This document shows positions 1 through 5,938 of a stretch of 5,938 nucleotides of DNA, piece by piece. The translations under genes and the position numbers were made by a program. The notes beneath the pieces are model-generated. The model was not told the DNA's origin. It worked only from the letters and a program-made list of their open reading frames with translations, and ran no database searches. Source of the stretch: Kiritimatiellia bacterium. Its GTDB lineage: Bacteria > Verrucomicrobiota > Kiritimatiellia > RFP12 > UBA1067. The stretch lies in contig JAFVZE010000266.1 of NCBI GenBank assembly GCA_017508315.1, forward strand, positions 1 through 5,938. The letters are read 5' to 3'. Positions within the stretch are counted from its first letter, which is position 1, and every line of letters begins with the position of its first letter.

Positions 1-1
1 C

Positions 2-229
2 CAGCGCGGCGCGAAGAAACTTAAACGCCGCGTCGTGAACGCCGGATGGATTTTCGGCCGGCCGCTTGAATGGCCCGAGCCTGAAACCATCGCCGTCGGC
101 GGCGAGGCGCGCGCCTACGACGCGGGCAACGTAAGTACCGCCGTCATCGGCAAAACGCACTATCCGGCTTTCTATTCCGGCAGCACTTCCGATACGACGG
201 TGTTTGTCGTCCCGGTTCCGGCGCCGTGA
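2..229 (+). CDS. C-terminal fragment of an unrecognised protein
   Basis: The frame is open from the first bases of the window to a TGA at 227-229, so this is the last 75 residues of a gene that begins upstream. A GTG at 35 could be read as a start, but the frame continues before it (QRGAKKLKRRV...) and no Shine-Dalgarno precedes it, so I treat it as internal. Codon use is typical of the neighbouring genes, with many codons ending in G or C. The fragment starts with a basic stretch (KKLKRR), continues through a mixed polar and aromatic segment (GWIFGRPLEWPEPE), and ends in a beta-prone tail, VFVVPVPAP. I recognise no domain and see no membrane segment or sorting signal. It points the same way as the next gene, 51 nt ahead of its ATG, so it may belong to the same transcript. 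Function unknown. Confidence 0.6.
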   Translation, partial: QRGAKKLKRRVVNAGWIFGRPLEWPEPETIAVGGEARAYDAGNVSTAVIGKTHYPAFYSGSTSDTTVFVVPVPAP

Positions 230-270
230 CAAAATTCGGACCGTGTTCGTGTTTTGCAGAAAATCAAAAA

Positions 271-274
271 GGAG
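271..274 (+). promoter_or_regulatory. Shine-Dalgarno that decides the start of the LamG gene
   Basis: GGAG, within AAAAAGGAGAAGAGT, lies 6 nt before the ATG at 281. The same frame stays open back to a TTG at 254, but that start would place the ribosome-binding site inside the gene and put nine charged residues (QKIKKEK) ahead of an otherwise compact signal peptide. The ATG at 281 is therefore preferred. A second in-frame ATG at 287 is less well spaced. Confidence 0.8.
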
Positions 275-280
275 AAGAGT

Positions 281-3200
281 ATGACAATGAGATTGGTGAT
301 GTTGATGTCGATGTCGCTTGGCTTTTGCGCATCGGCGGCGGTCGTCGGCGTTTCGGATTCGCCCCGGGTTACGATCGTCTCCGGTGACGTCGTTGTGCCG
401 GAGACGGCGGCGGTCGCGAATGTGTTGCCTGATGTCGGTTCGCAGCCGATCTTTCATCTTGACGCATCGCAGACCAACGGCTGGACGTTCGGAGCAAACG
501 GGACTTCGGTGCGTAAACTGCCGTCTCTTGTGGGAGTGCGCTACCTGCTTTCCCAAACCGGCAAATACATCCATGAGCTTTCAAAACGCGACCCGGACAG
601 TAAACTGTGGGATGCCAACGACTATTGGTCGCTGGTAGAGCCAGAACTTGCAAAGGACGAGTCCATCGGCGCTCCGGTTCTTGATTTCGGGGCGCAGGGG
701 TCGCGTCGGGCGTTTCTTTTCGATTACGAGAACGAACCTGATACGTTCCAGAAGACCAACCGGCTCGCGAATATCGGCACGGTGATCGCGCTCTGGAACT
801 CCGAGCAGGGGGGGGGGACTATCCTCGGCGGCGGCACGGCTATGAATCGTGAGACCGTCAACGACGGAGCGTTGTGGTTTCGCGGCAGCGCAGTCACCTA
901 TCAGGATTTGAAGTTCGGCAGTTTTGTTGTTACCAATGTGACGCACCAGAACGCTTTGCTGGGTTTTTCCGGTATTACATCGGGAGGGCCGCAGAGTGCG
1001 TATCTTCCTGCCGTCAGCGGCAGACTCAGGCTCGATTCGATGCCGGTCCATCCCGGGCGTACGGGATTGAACGGCGGCTGGCAGATTATTTCGCTTACGC
1101 CGACAAATAATCTCGCGAGCGCAAACGGCATCGGGCTTGGAGTGTGCAAACAGAATAATCCGCATGTTTCCGGCGGCATGAAAATCGCGGAGATGGTCAT
1201 TTACGGCGAGTGCCTGCCGGACACGGAGGTCGCCAAGGTGGAGGCGTATCTCGCGAAAAAGTGGCTTTCGCGCGTTTTGTGGGGAAAAGACGGAGCATCC
1301 CGTGTTCAGGCGGTTGCCGCACCTTCGACGGCATATGCGACCAAAAACAACTTTTTCGGCACGACGAACGTCTTTGAGGTCGCATCCGGCGAATCGCTTT
1401 CGGTCGGCTCGGTAACGTACGGTCGCGGCAGCGGGGCGCGAATCGTAAAGCGCGGAGAGGGTTCGCTTTCCGTCGGTGATCTGCGCCGGTATTCCGGTAC
1501 GTTAACAGTCGAATCGGGAGAGTTTCGCCATGCGCCCAGGAATACACCCTCGTCGTTTCCGATCAGGCCGCTTTTCCATATTGATGCGTCCGCCGGAGAA
1601 AGCATCACTACGACCCTCGGAGAAGACGGCAGAACATATGTCGAGCGCATGGAGTCATCCGGAACAGATTACAAGGGAAGCTCGCTTTGCGCCGTTCGGC
1701 ACGGAACATACAATGCGCCGTTCCTGCGCTACGGTCTGTTCGACGATGTCGGAGGGGCGCCGGCTCCCGTACTGGATTTCTATGATATCGTCGGTAACGG
1801 TAACGGTTTGACTCCTGATAAAACCGGTGCCTTTCTGCGCATCGCCCGGGAAGACGGAACAACTTTTCCGATCGTGGAGAACGTCTGCACGCTTGTTGCT
1901 GTAGTTGCGCCGCGCTACAAGGGCGGCACGCTTGTCGGAAACACTGCAGGCACGACGGCGGATCCTTCCGCCGCTGCATCGTCCGGATGCTATTTCGAGC
2001 GAGGGCAGAACAATCACTCATATTGGGGGGATTGGACGAAGCCGCTGCTGGGAGATAAACCGTTCACGCGCATTCATCCGACATTGGCTCCGACCAACGC
2101 ACTGGTGATGATCAACGGTGCGGTGAAGGATGTTCTTTCCGGCTACGAATCGCGCGGGTTTCAAGTGCTCGCATTGAGAGTGCCGGCATCCATTGTGACT
2201 GCCATTGGAGCGTCGTGGTCTGCTCATTGGGCCGGCGGCTTCATGCTTGCGGAACTGGCGCTTTGGGCCAGGCCGCTCACCGAAGATGAAATGCGTGACG
2301 CATCCGCCCATCTTTACGCCAAATGGTTCAAGGGAGCGCTTCCCGGATATGCAAAAACGGTCGACGAGGGAGGAGTGCCGGATGTGCAGAGGCTTGAGGT
2401 GTCTTCGGCCGCTTCCATTGACGTTGCCGCCGGACACACGATGCGCGTCGGTGAAATGGCTGCAGGGGCATCGTTGACGTTGTCGGGCGTAGGTACGATG
2501 GAAGTGGCGGCAGGTGCGGAAGTTTCCTCGGTATGCGTTCCGGCCGCAGCACCGTCGCTTCATCTTGACGCTTCGGACACCAATAAGATGTACTTTGCCG
2601 CCAACGGAAAGCTGGCCGCCTGGCTTGATAAAAACCACCGCAACATCGCGTATGTCGGAGGCGGAAACAGTCCGGAACTGCTGTTGGAGAATACGACAAA
2701 GACTTCACTTCCGGTGGTCAATATGGGAGATTTTCGCTCGAACATCCGTTTGACGCTCGAAAAATCGATGAATTCAGTACGCAGCGCCTATGTGGTGATG
2801 GGTACTTCAAAGCGTCAGTCAGGAGGCGGAGCGGTTTTTGGTTCGTCTGCTTTGGTAGACGCAGGTAATGTGAATTACCATGATTTTCCTTACGGGACCG
2901 ACAATAACGGATATCCCGACGGGCCATTCTGCCGAAATGTCGAGATCAAGCCCTGGTCGCCTCTTTTCCTTGCGGATGTCGAGCGTTACATCGACGGCGT
3001 GGCTGCCAACCAGACGGCTTTCTGGCAGGAGGATGGAGAGACGTACAATCTGTATGAAGTTCATCTGCCGGTCGGAGCGCATATTTCCGGCATCTGCAAC
3101 TGGAAAGACGAATATAATTTTTCCGGCGGCGGCCGGATTGCGGAAATGGTCGTCTATGAGCGGCCGCTCACTGCCCGTGAAAAAGTTGCAACGCGCAACT

Positions 3201-3625
3201 ATCTGATGAAGAAATGGCTGGGTACTTCAGATGAAGATCTTCAAGATCTGCCTGAACCGGCCGCATCGACATGCGAATTGACGGAATTGTCGGGGAACGG
3301 CACGCTTAAAGTGGCAGAACTTCGGCTTTCGCGGTTCACGGTGGATGTGAAAGGGAATGCCGCCGTTCCCGCGGTGACCGGAAACGTCGTCTTGCCCTCT
3401 GAGATCAATGTTGCCGTCGCTAATGCCGGTGAGCTTTCAATTGAAGACGCATTTGTGCCGGTCTTGAACTGCCCGTCGGTGAGCGGGCTTAAGAATTCGA
3501 CAGTCGTGTTCGCGGGAGATCTCTCGTGGAAACTGGCCGGAATGAAAGCGAAGCTTGTGTTTGAAAATGGTGTATTGGGCCTTCTTTTCCGTGCTCGTCG
3601 CGGCACCGCGATAATCGTTCGCTGA
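281..3625 (+). CDS. Exported protein with three LamG-like modules and PATR-like linkers
   Basis: This predicted secreted or surface protein has 1114 residues. Residues 1-20 form a signal peptide: Met-Arg start, hydrophobic LVMLMSMSLGF, and an A-S-A cleavage site at 17-19. Three diverged copies of a LamG/concanavalin-like beta-sandwich follow at about 58-329, 432-683 and 760-980. Each opens with F/L-H-L/I-D-A-S, has a P-V-L/V-D/N strand and a glycine-rich G-G turn, and closes with I/L-A-E-M/L-V/A followed by a helix ending K-K-W-L or A-K-W-F. The closing strand is a LamG hallmark. The first linker (386-417) matches the autotransporter-associated PATR repeat (VKRGEGSLSVG...YSGTLTVESGEF). The tail (981-1114) is beta-rich and ends RRGTAIIVR, with no beta-barrel, PEP-CTERM or LPXTG. 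LamG domains commonly bind glycans or proteins, and no catalytic residues can be assigned here. The gene is tightly coupled to a downstream hydrolase, so glycan binding or surface attachment is the likely role (inference). A G10 run at 808-817 makes it a candidate for frameshift switching. Confidence 0.88.
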   Translation: MTMRLVMLMSMSLGFCASAAVVGVSDSPRVTIVSGDVVVPETAAVANVLPDVGSQPIFHLDASQTNGWTFGANGTSVRKLPSLVGVRYLLSQTGKYIHELSKRDPDSKLWDANDYWSLVEPELAKDESIGAPVLDFGAQGSRRAFLFDYENEPDTFQKTNRLANIGTVIALWNSEQGGGTILGGGTAMNRETVNDGALWFRGSAVTYQDLKFGSFVVTNVTHQNALLGFSGITSGGPQSAYLPAVSGRLRLDSMPVHPGRTGLNGGWQIISLTPTNNLASANGIGLGVCKQNNPHVSGGMKIAEMVIYGECLPDTEVAKVEAYLAKKWLSRVLWGKDGASRVQAVAAPSTAYATKNNFFGTTNVFEVASGESLSVGSVTYGRGSGARIVKRGEGSLSVGDLRRYSGTLTVESGEFRHAPRNTPSSFPIRPLFHIDASAGESITTTLGEDGRTYVERMESSGTDYKGSSLCAVRHGTYNAPFLRYGLFDDVGGAPAPVLDFYDIVGNGNGLTPDKTGAFLRIAREDGTTFPIVENVCTLVAVVAPRYKGGTLVGNTAGTTADPSAAASSGCYFERGQNNHSYWGDWTKPLLGDKPFTRIHPTLAPTNALVMINGAVKDVLSGYESRGFQVLALRVPASIVTAIGASWSAHWAGGFMLAELALWARPLTEDEMRDASAHLYAKWFKGALPGYAKTVDEGGVPDVQRLEVSSAASIDVAAGHTMRVGEMAAGASLTLSGVGTMEVAAGAEVSSVCVPAAAPSLHLDASDTNKMYFAANGKLAAWLDKNHRNIAYVGGGNSPELLLENTTKTSLPVVNMGDFRSNIRLTLEKSMNSVRSAYVVMGTSKRQSGGGAVFGSSALVDAGNVNYHDFPYGTDNNGYPDGPFCRNVEIKPWSPLFLADVERYIDGVAANQTAFWQEDGETYNLYEVHLPVGAHISGICNWKDEYNFSGGGRIAEMVVYERPLTAREKVATRNYLMKKWLGTSDEDLQDLPEPAASTCELTELSGNGTLKVAELRLSRFTVDVKGNAAVPAVTGNVVLPSEINVAVANAGELSIEDAFVPVLNCPSVSGLKNSTVVFAGDLSWKLAGMKAKLVFENGVLGLLFRARRGTAIIVR
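452..1267 (+). repeat. LamG-like module 1 (protein-internal repeat)
   Basis: This is the longest copy, about 272 residues, from FHLDAS to AKKWL. It carries D-A-S-x-T-N...F-x-A-N-G near the start, PVLDFG about 75 residues in, the SEQGGGTILGGG turn encoded through the G10 run, and the closing strand KIAEMVIYGECLPDTEV. The first 25 bases or so are nearly the same as those opening module 3 (ttcatcttgacgc then tcg), which suggests descent by duplication within the gene. Confidence 0.8.
808..817 (+). repeat. Homopolymeric G10 tract inside the LamG gene
   Basis: Ten consecutive G encode the end of Gln176 and three GGG glycine codons (residues 177-179). The equivalent glycines in modules 2 and 3 are coded GGC-GGC (1922-1927) and GGA-GGC-GGA (2822-2830), so the protein does not require a pure G run. 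With ten G the frame is open. One extra G would give a stop at 850-852, and one fewer a stop at 843-845. Elsewhere the longest G runs I saw are six (2025-2030 and 4135-4140). The tract is plainly present in the given sequence. Its role as a switch is inferred. Confidence 0.9.
1436..1531 (+). repeat. PATR-like autotransporter-associated repeat
   Basis: Residues 386-417 of the LamG protein fit the passenger-associated transport repeat pattern (roughly L-x-K-x-G-x-G-x-L-x-L ... Y-S-G-x-x-x-V-x-x-G-x-L): RIVKRGEGSLSVGDL, then RRYSGTLTVESGEF. This family forms one rung of a parallel beta-helix in autotransporter passengers and is common in exported proteins of PVC bacteria. Only this copy is a good match. 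The linker at 2396-2521 and the tail after 3260 are looser relatives. Confidence 0.6.
1574..2329 (+). repeat. LamG-like module 2 (protein-internal repeat)
   Basis: About 252 residues, from FHIDAS to YAKWF. It shares PVLDFYD, the KGGTLVGNT turn (the counterpart of the G10-encoded turn in module 1), and the closing LAELALWARPLTEDEM strand and helix. It is the most diverged of the three in its opening, where the T-N and A-N-G pairs are absent. Confidence 0.75.
2396..2521 (+). other. Beta-rich linker between LamG modules 2 and 3
   Basis: About 42 residues (EVSSAASIDVAAGHTMRVG, then a stretch with SLTLSGVGTMEVAAG). Alternating hydrophobic and small residues with G-x-G turns suggest short beta-strands. 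It resembles a decayed PATR rung, like the linker between modules 1 and 2, but lacks the K-x-G-x-G core. Domain status is uncertain. Confidence 0.4.
2558..3220 (+). repeat. LamG-like module 3 (protein-internal repeat)
   Basis: The shortest copy, about 221 residues, from LHLDAS to MKKWL. It is closest to module 1 at the start (D-A-S-D-T-N ... F-A-A-N-G ... W-L-D) and shares with both copies the SGGGAVFGSS turn and the closing RIAEMVVYERPLTAREKV strand and helix. The DNA cggccgctcact at its closing segment nearly matches the corresponding bases of module 2 near 2271. Confidence 0.8.
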
Positions 3626-3630
3626 AGGAG
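3625..3630 (+). promoter_or_regulatory. Shine-Dalgarno overlapping the stop codon of the LamG gene
   Basis: AAGGAG begins on the last A of the TGA at 3623-3625 and lies 5 nt before the ATG at 3636. A ribosome finishing the LamG gene would sit on this site, which favours translational coupling of the hydrolase to the LamG gene. I see no terminator or promoter between them. Confidence 0.85.
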
Positions 3631-3635
3631 AAAAT

Positions 3636-5792
3636 ATGAAGAGTTTCTGTTTGCCGCGTATGCTGTTTTTTGCGGCGTCGGTACTGGTGGGTTTTGCGGC
3701 AAGTGCCGCGCCGTGGGATTCGGTCCCAAAGGGACATCTGCCGCCGAAGGCGATGGGGCGCGACTATTGGACTTTCTTTCACGAGTGGCGCTATTCCCAT
3801 CCGCTATATCCGCTTGGCGGAGCCTGGGACAATCCCGAGATCGCGTCGCTGCCGATGTTCCGCGACTGCGGGCTCGTGTACTACTCCGGAAATCTTTCGC
3901 TTCCGAAGGACAAGGCGACGTGGCGCAAGGTTATAGGGAATTTCGGCGGCGAGAACGGTGTCTGGAAACGCTTTGAGTCTTCGGCGAAGACCAATTGCCC
4001 GGCGACGATGCTCTTCCATCCCAAGTGCCGCTATACGCCGGCGCTCGCCGGAGAGATCGATCTTGATTACGAGGATTACGAAGAATGGAAGCGCCGCCAC
4101 CCGAATCTGGTGTCGGTGCGTTTCCAGAGCGAATGGGGGGTGGATCTCGTGCAGCGGATGCTCGGTCGCGAGCGCGAGAAGGATCCGGCGGCAAGAGCGG
4201 TGCTGCAGGAGGTCTGGAACCGTTGGTCGTGGACCAACCGCTACGACCGTCTTGCCCAGGCGTACTGGTACATGAACCGGAAAATCGATCTCAACTACGG
4301 CGATCTTTCGATGTTCGAGTCGTTCCGCAGCGCGAATTTCCTCGACCACATGGCGGCGGCGCGCGGCGCGACGACGCTCGTTTCAGAGACGACGAATACG
4401 AGCGACTGGAACAGCGAATACCGCTGGGATGTTTCATCTATGTTCATTCGCGGCGCGGCGCGCCAGTTCGGAGGACTGCCGTGGCACTGGTATGTGGCGG
4501 GGTTCTTCAACGGACCGAAGAAAAACGGCGAATGGGTGAATAACAGCAGCTGCTCGCGCGGCGGAAAGTTCGGTCTTGCCGGCGGCACTTCCGATTCGCT
4601 TGAAAGACGCGTCTGCTATTTCGCCTATTTGAACGGAGCGCGCGCGGTCGAACCGGAATCGTGGGAGAGTAATTTCTTCGTCTCCAATTCCGTTTCGGGG
4701 AAGATGGAACTTACCCCTCGCGGCCGCAACTTCAGCGATTTTCACAACTTCACGGCGGCCAATCCCGACCGCGGCGCCGTCTATGCGCCGGTGGCGGTTC
4801 TTGTGCCGCTCGCCCAGGGTTACCATACCTGCGGCGGCAAGGCGTGGGGATTCTGTCCGTATACTCAGGCCGACAACATGGTCGACGGGATTTTCTTCAC
4901 CATTGCGCCCGGGTTCGACCGCCGCAAATGGCTTGGCGAGGGGTATGAGGCGAATCTGCACAATTCCCGCTTTGCGCTCATGTACGATGTGCTCGTTCCC
5001 GACACCACCCAGAAGGATGCCGACTTCGCCGCCGCCATTGCCAAATATCCCGTTGCCGTTCTCGCCGGTGAATACCGCAAAGAATCCGGCGTCGCCGAAC
5101 GGCTCTCGGCGTACGTGCGCGACGGCGGAACGCTCTATATGTGCGCGTCGCAGCTTGACCTGGGATTTTCCCCCGAAGTCGTCGGTGTCCGTGCGACCGG
5201 CAAGGCATTCGCTTTTTCCGGCGACTTTTTTGATCGTAAAGGAGTAAAACATACTGCTGAAGGTGAGTATGACTGCGAAGAGCTGGAGCTTTCGCCGCAG
5301 GCAAAAGTGTTTCTGCGCGACGGTGAAGGACGTGTTCTCGCTTCGGTTCACCGCTGCGGCAAGGGGCGGGTGGTCGTCGCCGCGCCGAAGTGGCTCGTGC
5401 CGCGTATGCCTGCCGACGGCAACTATGCCGTGCATCTGACGCGCACAGGACGCCGCCGTTTCTCCTTCATCGAGCATTTCCTTGACAGTCTTCAAAAGAC
5501 GCTGTTTCCGGTCAAGGTTGAGGGCAGCGCCCAGTTCGGGCTTAACCGCAACTCCAAGGGCTGGTGGCTGTGGTGCTTCAACAACCGCGGGGTTAAGAAA
5601 TTTACCGACGCACCGCAGGAGATCGACCGTTCGTTTGATTCCGCTCTGACGATCGATGTTTCTCGTCTTGGCGCGGTAGAGTGCCGCGAGCTTATTTCCG
5701 GTCGCGGCGCAGAGTTGAAAAACGGAAGCTTTTCCTGGACTCTTCCGGCGGGAGAGCTGGCGGTATTTGAATTGCAGAAAGGTGTTGAATGA
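3636..5792 (+). CDS. Exported putative glycoside hydrolase with GH42-like trimerisation domain
   Basis: This protein has 718 residues. A signal peptide covers residues 1-24 (basic start, LFFAASVLVGFA core, A-S-A cleavage), so it acts outside the cytoplasm. Residues about 40-375 look like a (beta/alpha)8 barrel rich in Trp, Tyr and His (DYWTFFHEWRYSHP, GLPWHWYVAGFFNG). Candidate catalytic acids at strand ends are E166 in FQSEWG and E251 in LVSETTNT, with E339 and E341 in VEPESWES as alternatives. These assignments are my inference. Residues about 382-520 resemble the GH42 beta-galactosidase trimerisation domain, a class I amidotransferase fold: VAVLVPLAQGY, then RFALMYDVLVPDT, YPVAVLAGEY and LSAYVRDGGTLYM. 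Residues about 625-714 form a C-terminal beta domain (GWWLWCFNNRGV...LPAGELAVFEL). I cannot place it in a numbered GH family. A retaining exo-glycosidase of clan GH-A is likely, substrate unknown. It is coupled on both sides to the LamG and GH20-like genes. Confidence 0.82.
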   Translation: MKSFCLPRMLFFAASVLVGFAASAAPWDSVPKGHLPPKAMGRDYWTFFHEWRYSHPLYPLGGAWDNPEIASLPMFRDCGLVYYSGNLSLPKDKATWRKVIGNFGGENGVWKRFESSAKTNCPATMLFHPKCRYTPALAGEIDLDYEDYEEWKRRHPNLVSVRFQSEWGVDLVQRMLGREREKDPAARAVLQEVWNRWSWTNRYDRLAQAYWYMNRKIDLNYGDLSMFESFRSANFLDHMAAARGATTLVSETTNTSDWNSEYRWDVSSMFIRGAARQFGGLPWHWYVAGFFNGPKKNGEWVNNSSCSRGGKFGLAGGTSDSLERRVCYFAYLNGARAVEPESWESNFFVSNSVSGKMELTPRGRNFSDFHNFTAANPDRGAVYAPVAVLVPLAQGYHTCGGKAWGFCPYTQADNMVDGIFFTIAPGFDRRKWLGEGYEANLHNSRFALMYDVLVPDTTQKDADFAAAIAKYPVAVLAGEYRKESGVAERLSAYVRDGGTLYMCASQLDLGFSPEVVGVRATGKAFAFSGDFFDRKGVKHTAEGEYDCEELELSPQAKVFLRDGEGRVLASVHRCGKGRVVVAAPKWLVPRMPADGNYAVHLTRTGRRRFSFIEHFLDSLQKTLFPVKVEGSAQFGLNRNSKGWWLWCFNNRGVKKFTDAPQEIDRSFDSALTIDVSRLGAVECRELISGRGAELKNGSFSWTLPAGELAVFELQKGVE

Positions 5793-5938
5793 TGATTGCG
5801 GCATGTTTTCTTGCGGCCTTGGCACTGGTTCCCGCTCCGCGCAAAGTGGTGGAGACGGGCGGAACGACGACCAATGCCGCGGTGTCGTTTCGCTTTGACG
5901 GTTCGCTTCCCAAGGAGGGATACCGGCTTAAAGTCACC
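5789..5938 (+). CDS. N-terminus of a probable GH20-type beta-hexosaminidase (partial)
   Basis: The gene starts at an ATG that overlaps the upstream stop (ATGA, 5789-5792) and runs off the window end with 50 residues visible. A second ATG follows directly at 5792. AAAGG at 5778-5782 lies 6 nt from the first and 9 nt from the second, so either may be used. The first 12 residues (MMIAACFLAALA) form a short hydrophobic export signal without a basic residue, so its strength is doubtful. Next come LVPAPRKVVETGG, a good match to the I-x-P-x-P-x-x-V opening of the GH20 N-terminal domain, and EGYRLKVT, the E-x-Y-x-L-x-V strand that precedes the catalytic barrel. Only about 31 residues lie between these motifs, which is short for the family. 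GH20 enzymes remove terminal beta-GlcNAc or GalNAc. The catalytic Asp-Glu pair would lie beyond the window. Other families with a similar N-terminal domain (GH84, GH67) remain possible. Confidence 0.6.
   Translation, partial: MMIAACFLAALALVPAPRKVVETGGTTTNAAVSFRFDGSLPKEGYRLKVT

Noticed and set aside
230..256. CAAAA/TTTTG inverted repeat as a terminator between the first two genes
   Set aside because: The stem has only five A/T-rich pairs and a 17-nt loop with no G+C-rich stem or T run after it, so it is not a credible intrinsic terminator.
254..280. TTG at 254 as the start of the LamG gene
   Set aside because: It would place the GGAG site inside the gene and prefix the signal peptide with a highly charged segment. 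The ATG at 281 is correctly spaced from GGAG.
581..1165. Minus-strand open frame of 194 codons opposite LamG module 1
   Set aside because: It is antisense to a conserved repeat module, has an Arg-rich shadow-type composition, and shows no recognisable domain.
4135..4140. G6 runs at 4135-4140 and 2025-2030 as further slippage sites
   Set aside because: Each run comes from Trp-Gly codons (TGG GGG followed by G), and six bases is not unusual in sequence this G+C-rich.
5789..5806. Possible lipobox (I-A-A-C, Cys6) in the GH20-like protein
   Set aside because: The cysteine is too close to the start for a lipoprotein signal, and there is no basic residue or hydrophobic core before it.
4434..5825. 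Minus-strand open frame of 463 codons opposite the hydrolase gene
   Set aside because: It lies antisense to a well-supported gene with a signal peptide, Shine-Dalgarno and recognisable domains, and extends across the next start. Its protein is rich in Arg, Ala, Gly and Val without domain signs, as expected for the shadow of a G+C-rich gene.

Overview
The window reads as one block of four plus-strand genes from a bacterial glycan-degradation region: the 3' end of an unrecognised gene, a large exported LamG-repeat protein, a predicted exported glycoside hydrolase, and the 5' end of what looks like a GH20-type beta-hexosaminidase. I find no RNA genes, mobile elements, CRISPR arrays or minus-strand genes. 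The G+C-rich coding sequence and the combination of multi-LamG proteins carrying autotransporter-type (PATR-like) repeats with unusual glycoside hydrolases suggest the PVC group (Verrucomicrobiota, Kiritimatiellota or Lentisphaerota-like, often gut-derived). This is inferred from gene style only, because no taxonomic marker is present.

Layout: 2-229 is a C-terminal fragment. After a 51-nt gap with no convincing terminator or promoter, 281-3625 encodes a 1114-residue secreted protein. It has a signal peptide, three divergent LamG-like modules, beta-rich linkers (one a good PATR match) and a short C-terminal tail. Ten nucleotides later, with a Shine-Dalgarno that begins on the last base of the preceding stop codon, 3636-5792 encodes a 718-residue exported enzyme. 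It has a predicted (beta/alpha)8 barrel, a GH42-like 'trimerisation' (class I glutamine-amidotransferase-fold) domain and a small C-terminal beta domain. Its stop overlaps (ATGA) the start of a fourth exported protein at 5789, whose first 50 residues resemble the N-terminal domain of GH20 enzymes.

The spacing of the last three genes indicates translational coupling. All three have plausible export signals. The likely combined role (inference) is extracytoplasmic binding and stepwise hydrolysis of a glycan, possibly one containing N-acetylhexosamine and galactose-type sugars.

The most striking feature is an uninterrupted run of ten G inside the first LamG module (808-817). The equivalent glycines in the two sister modules use mixed codons, and gain or loss of a single G would stop translation within 12 codons. 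That makes the LamG protein a candidate phase-variable surface protein, or else a sequencing-error hotspot.
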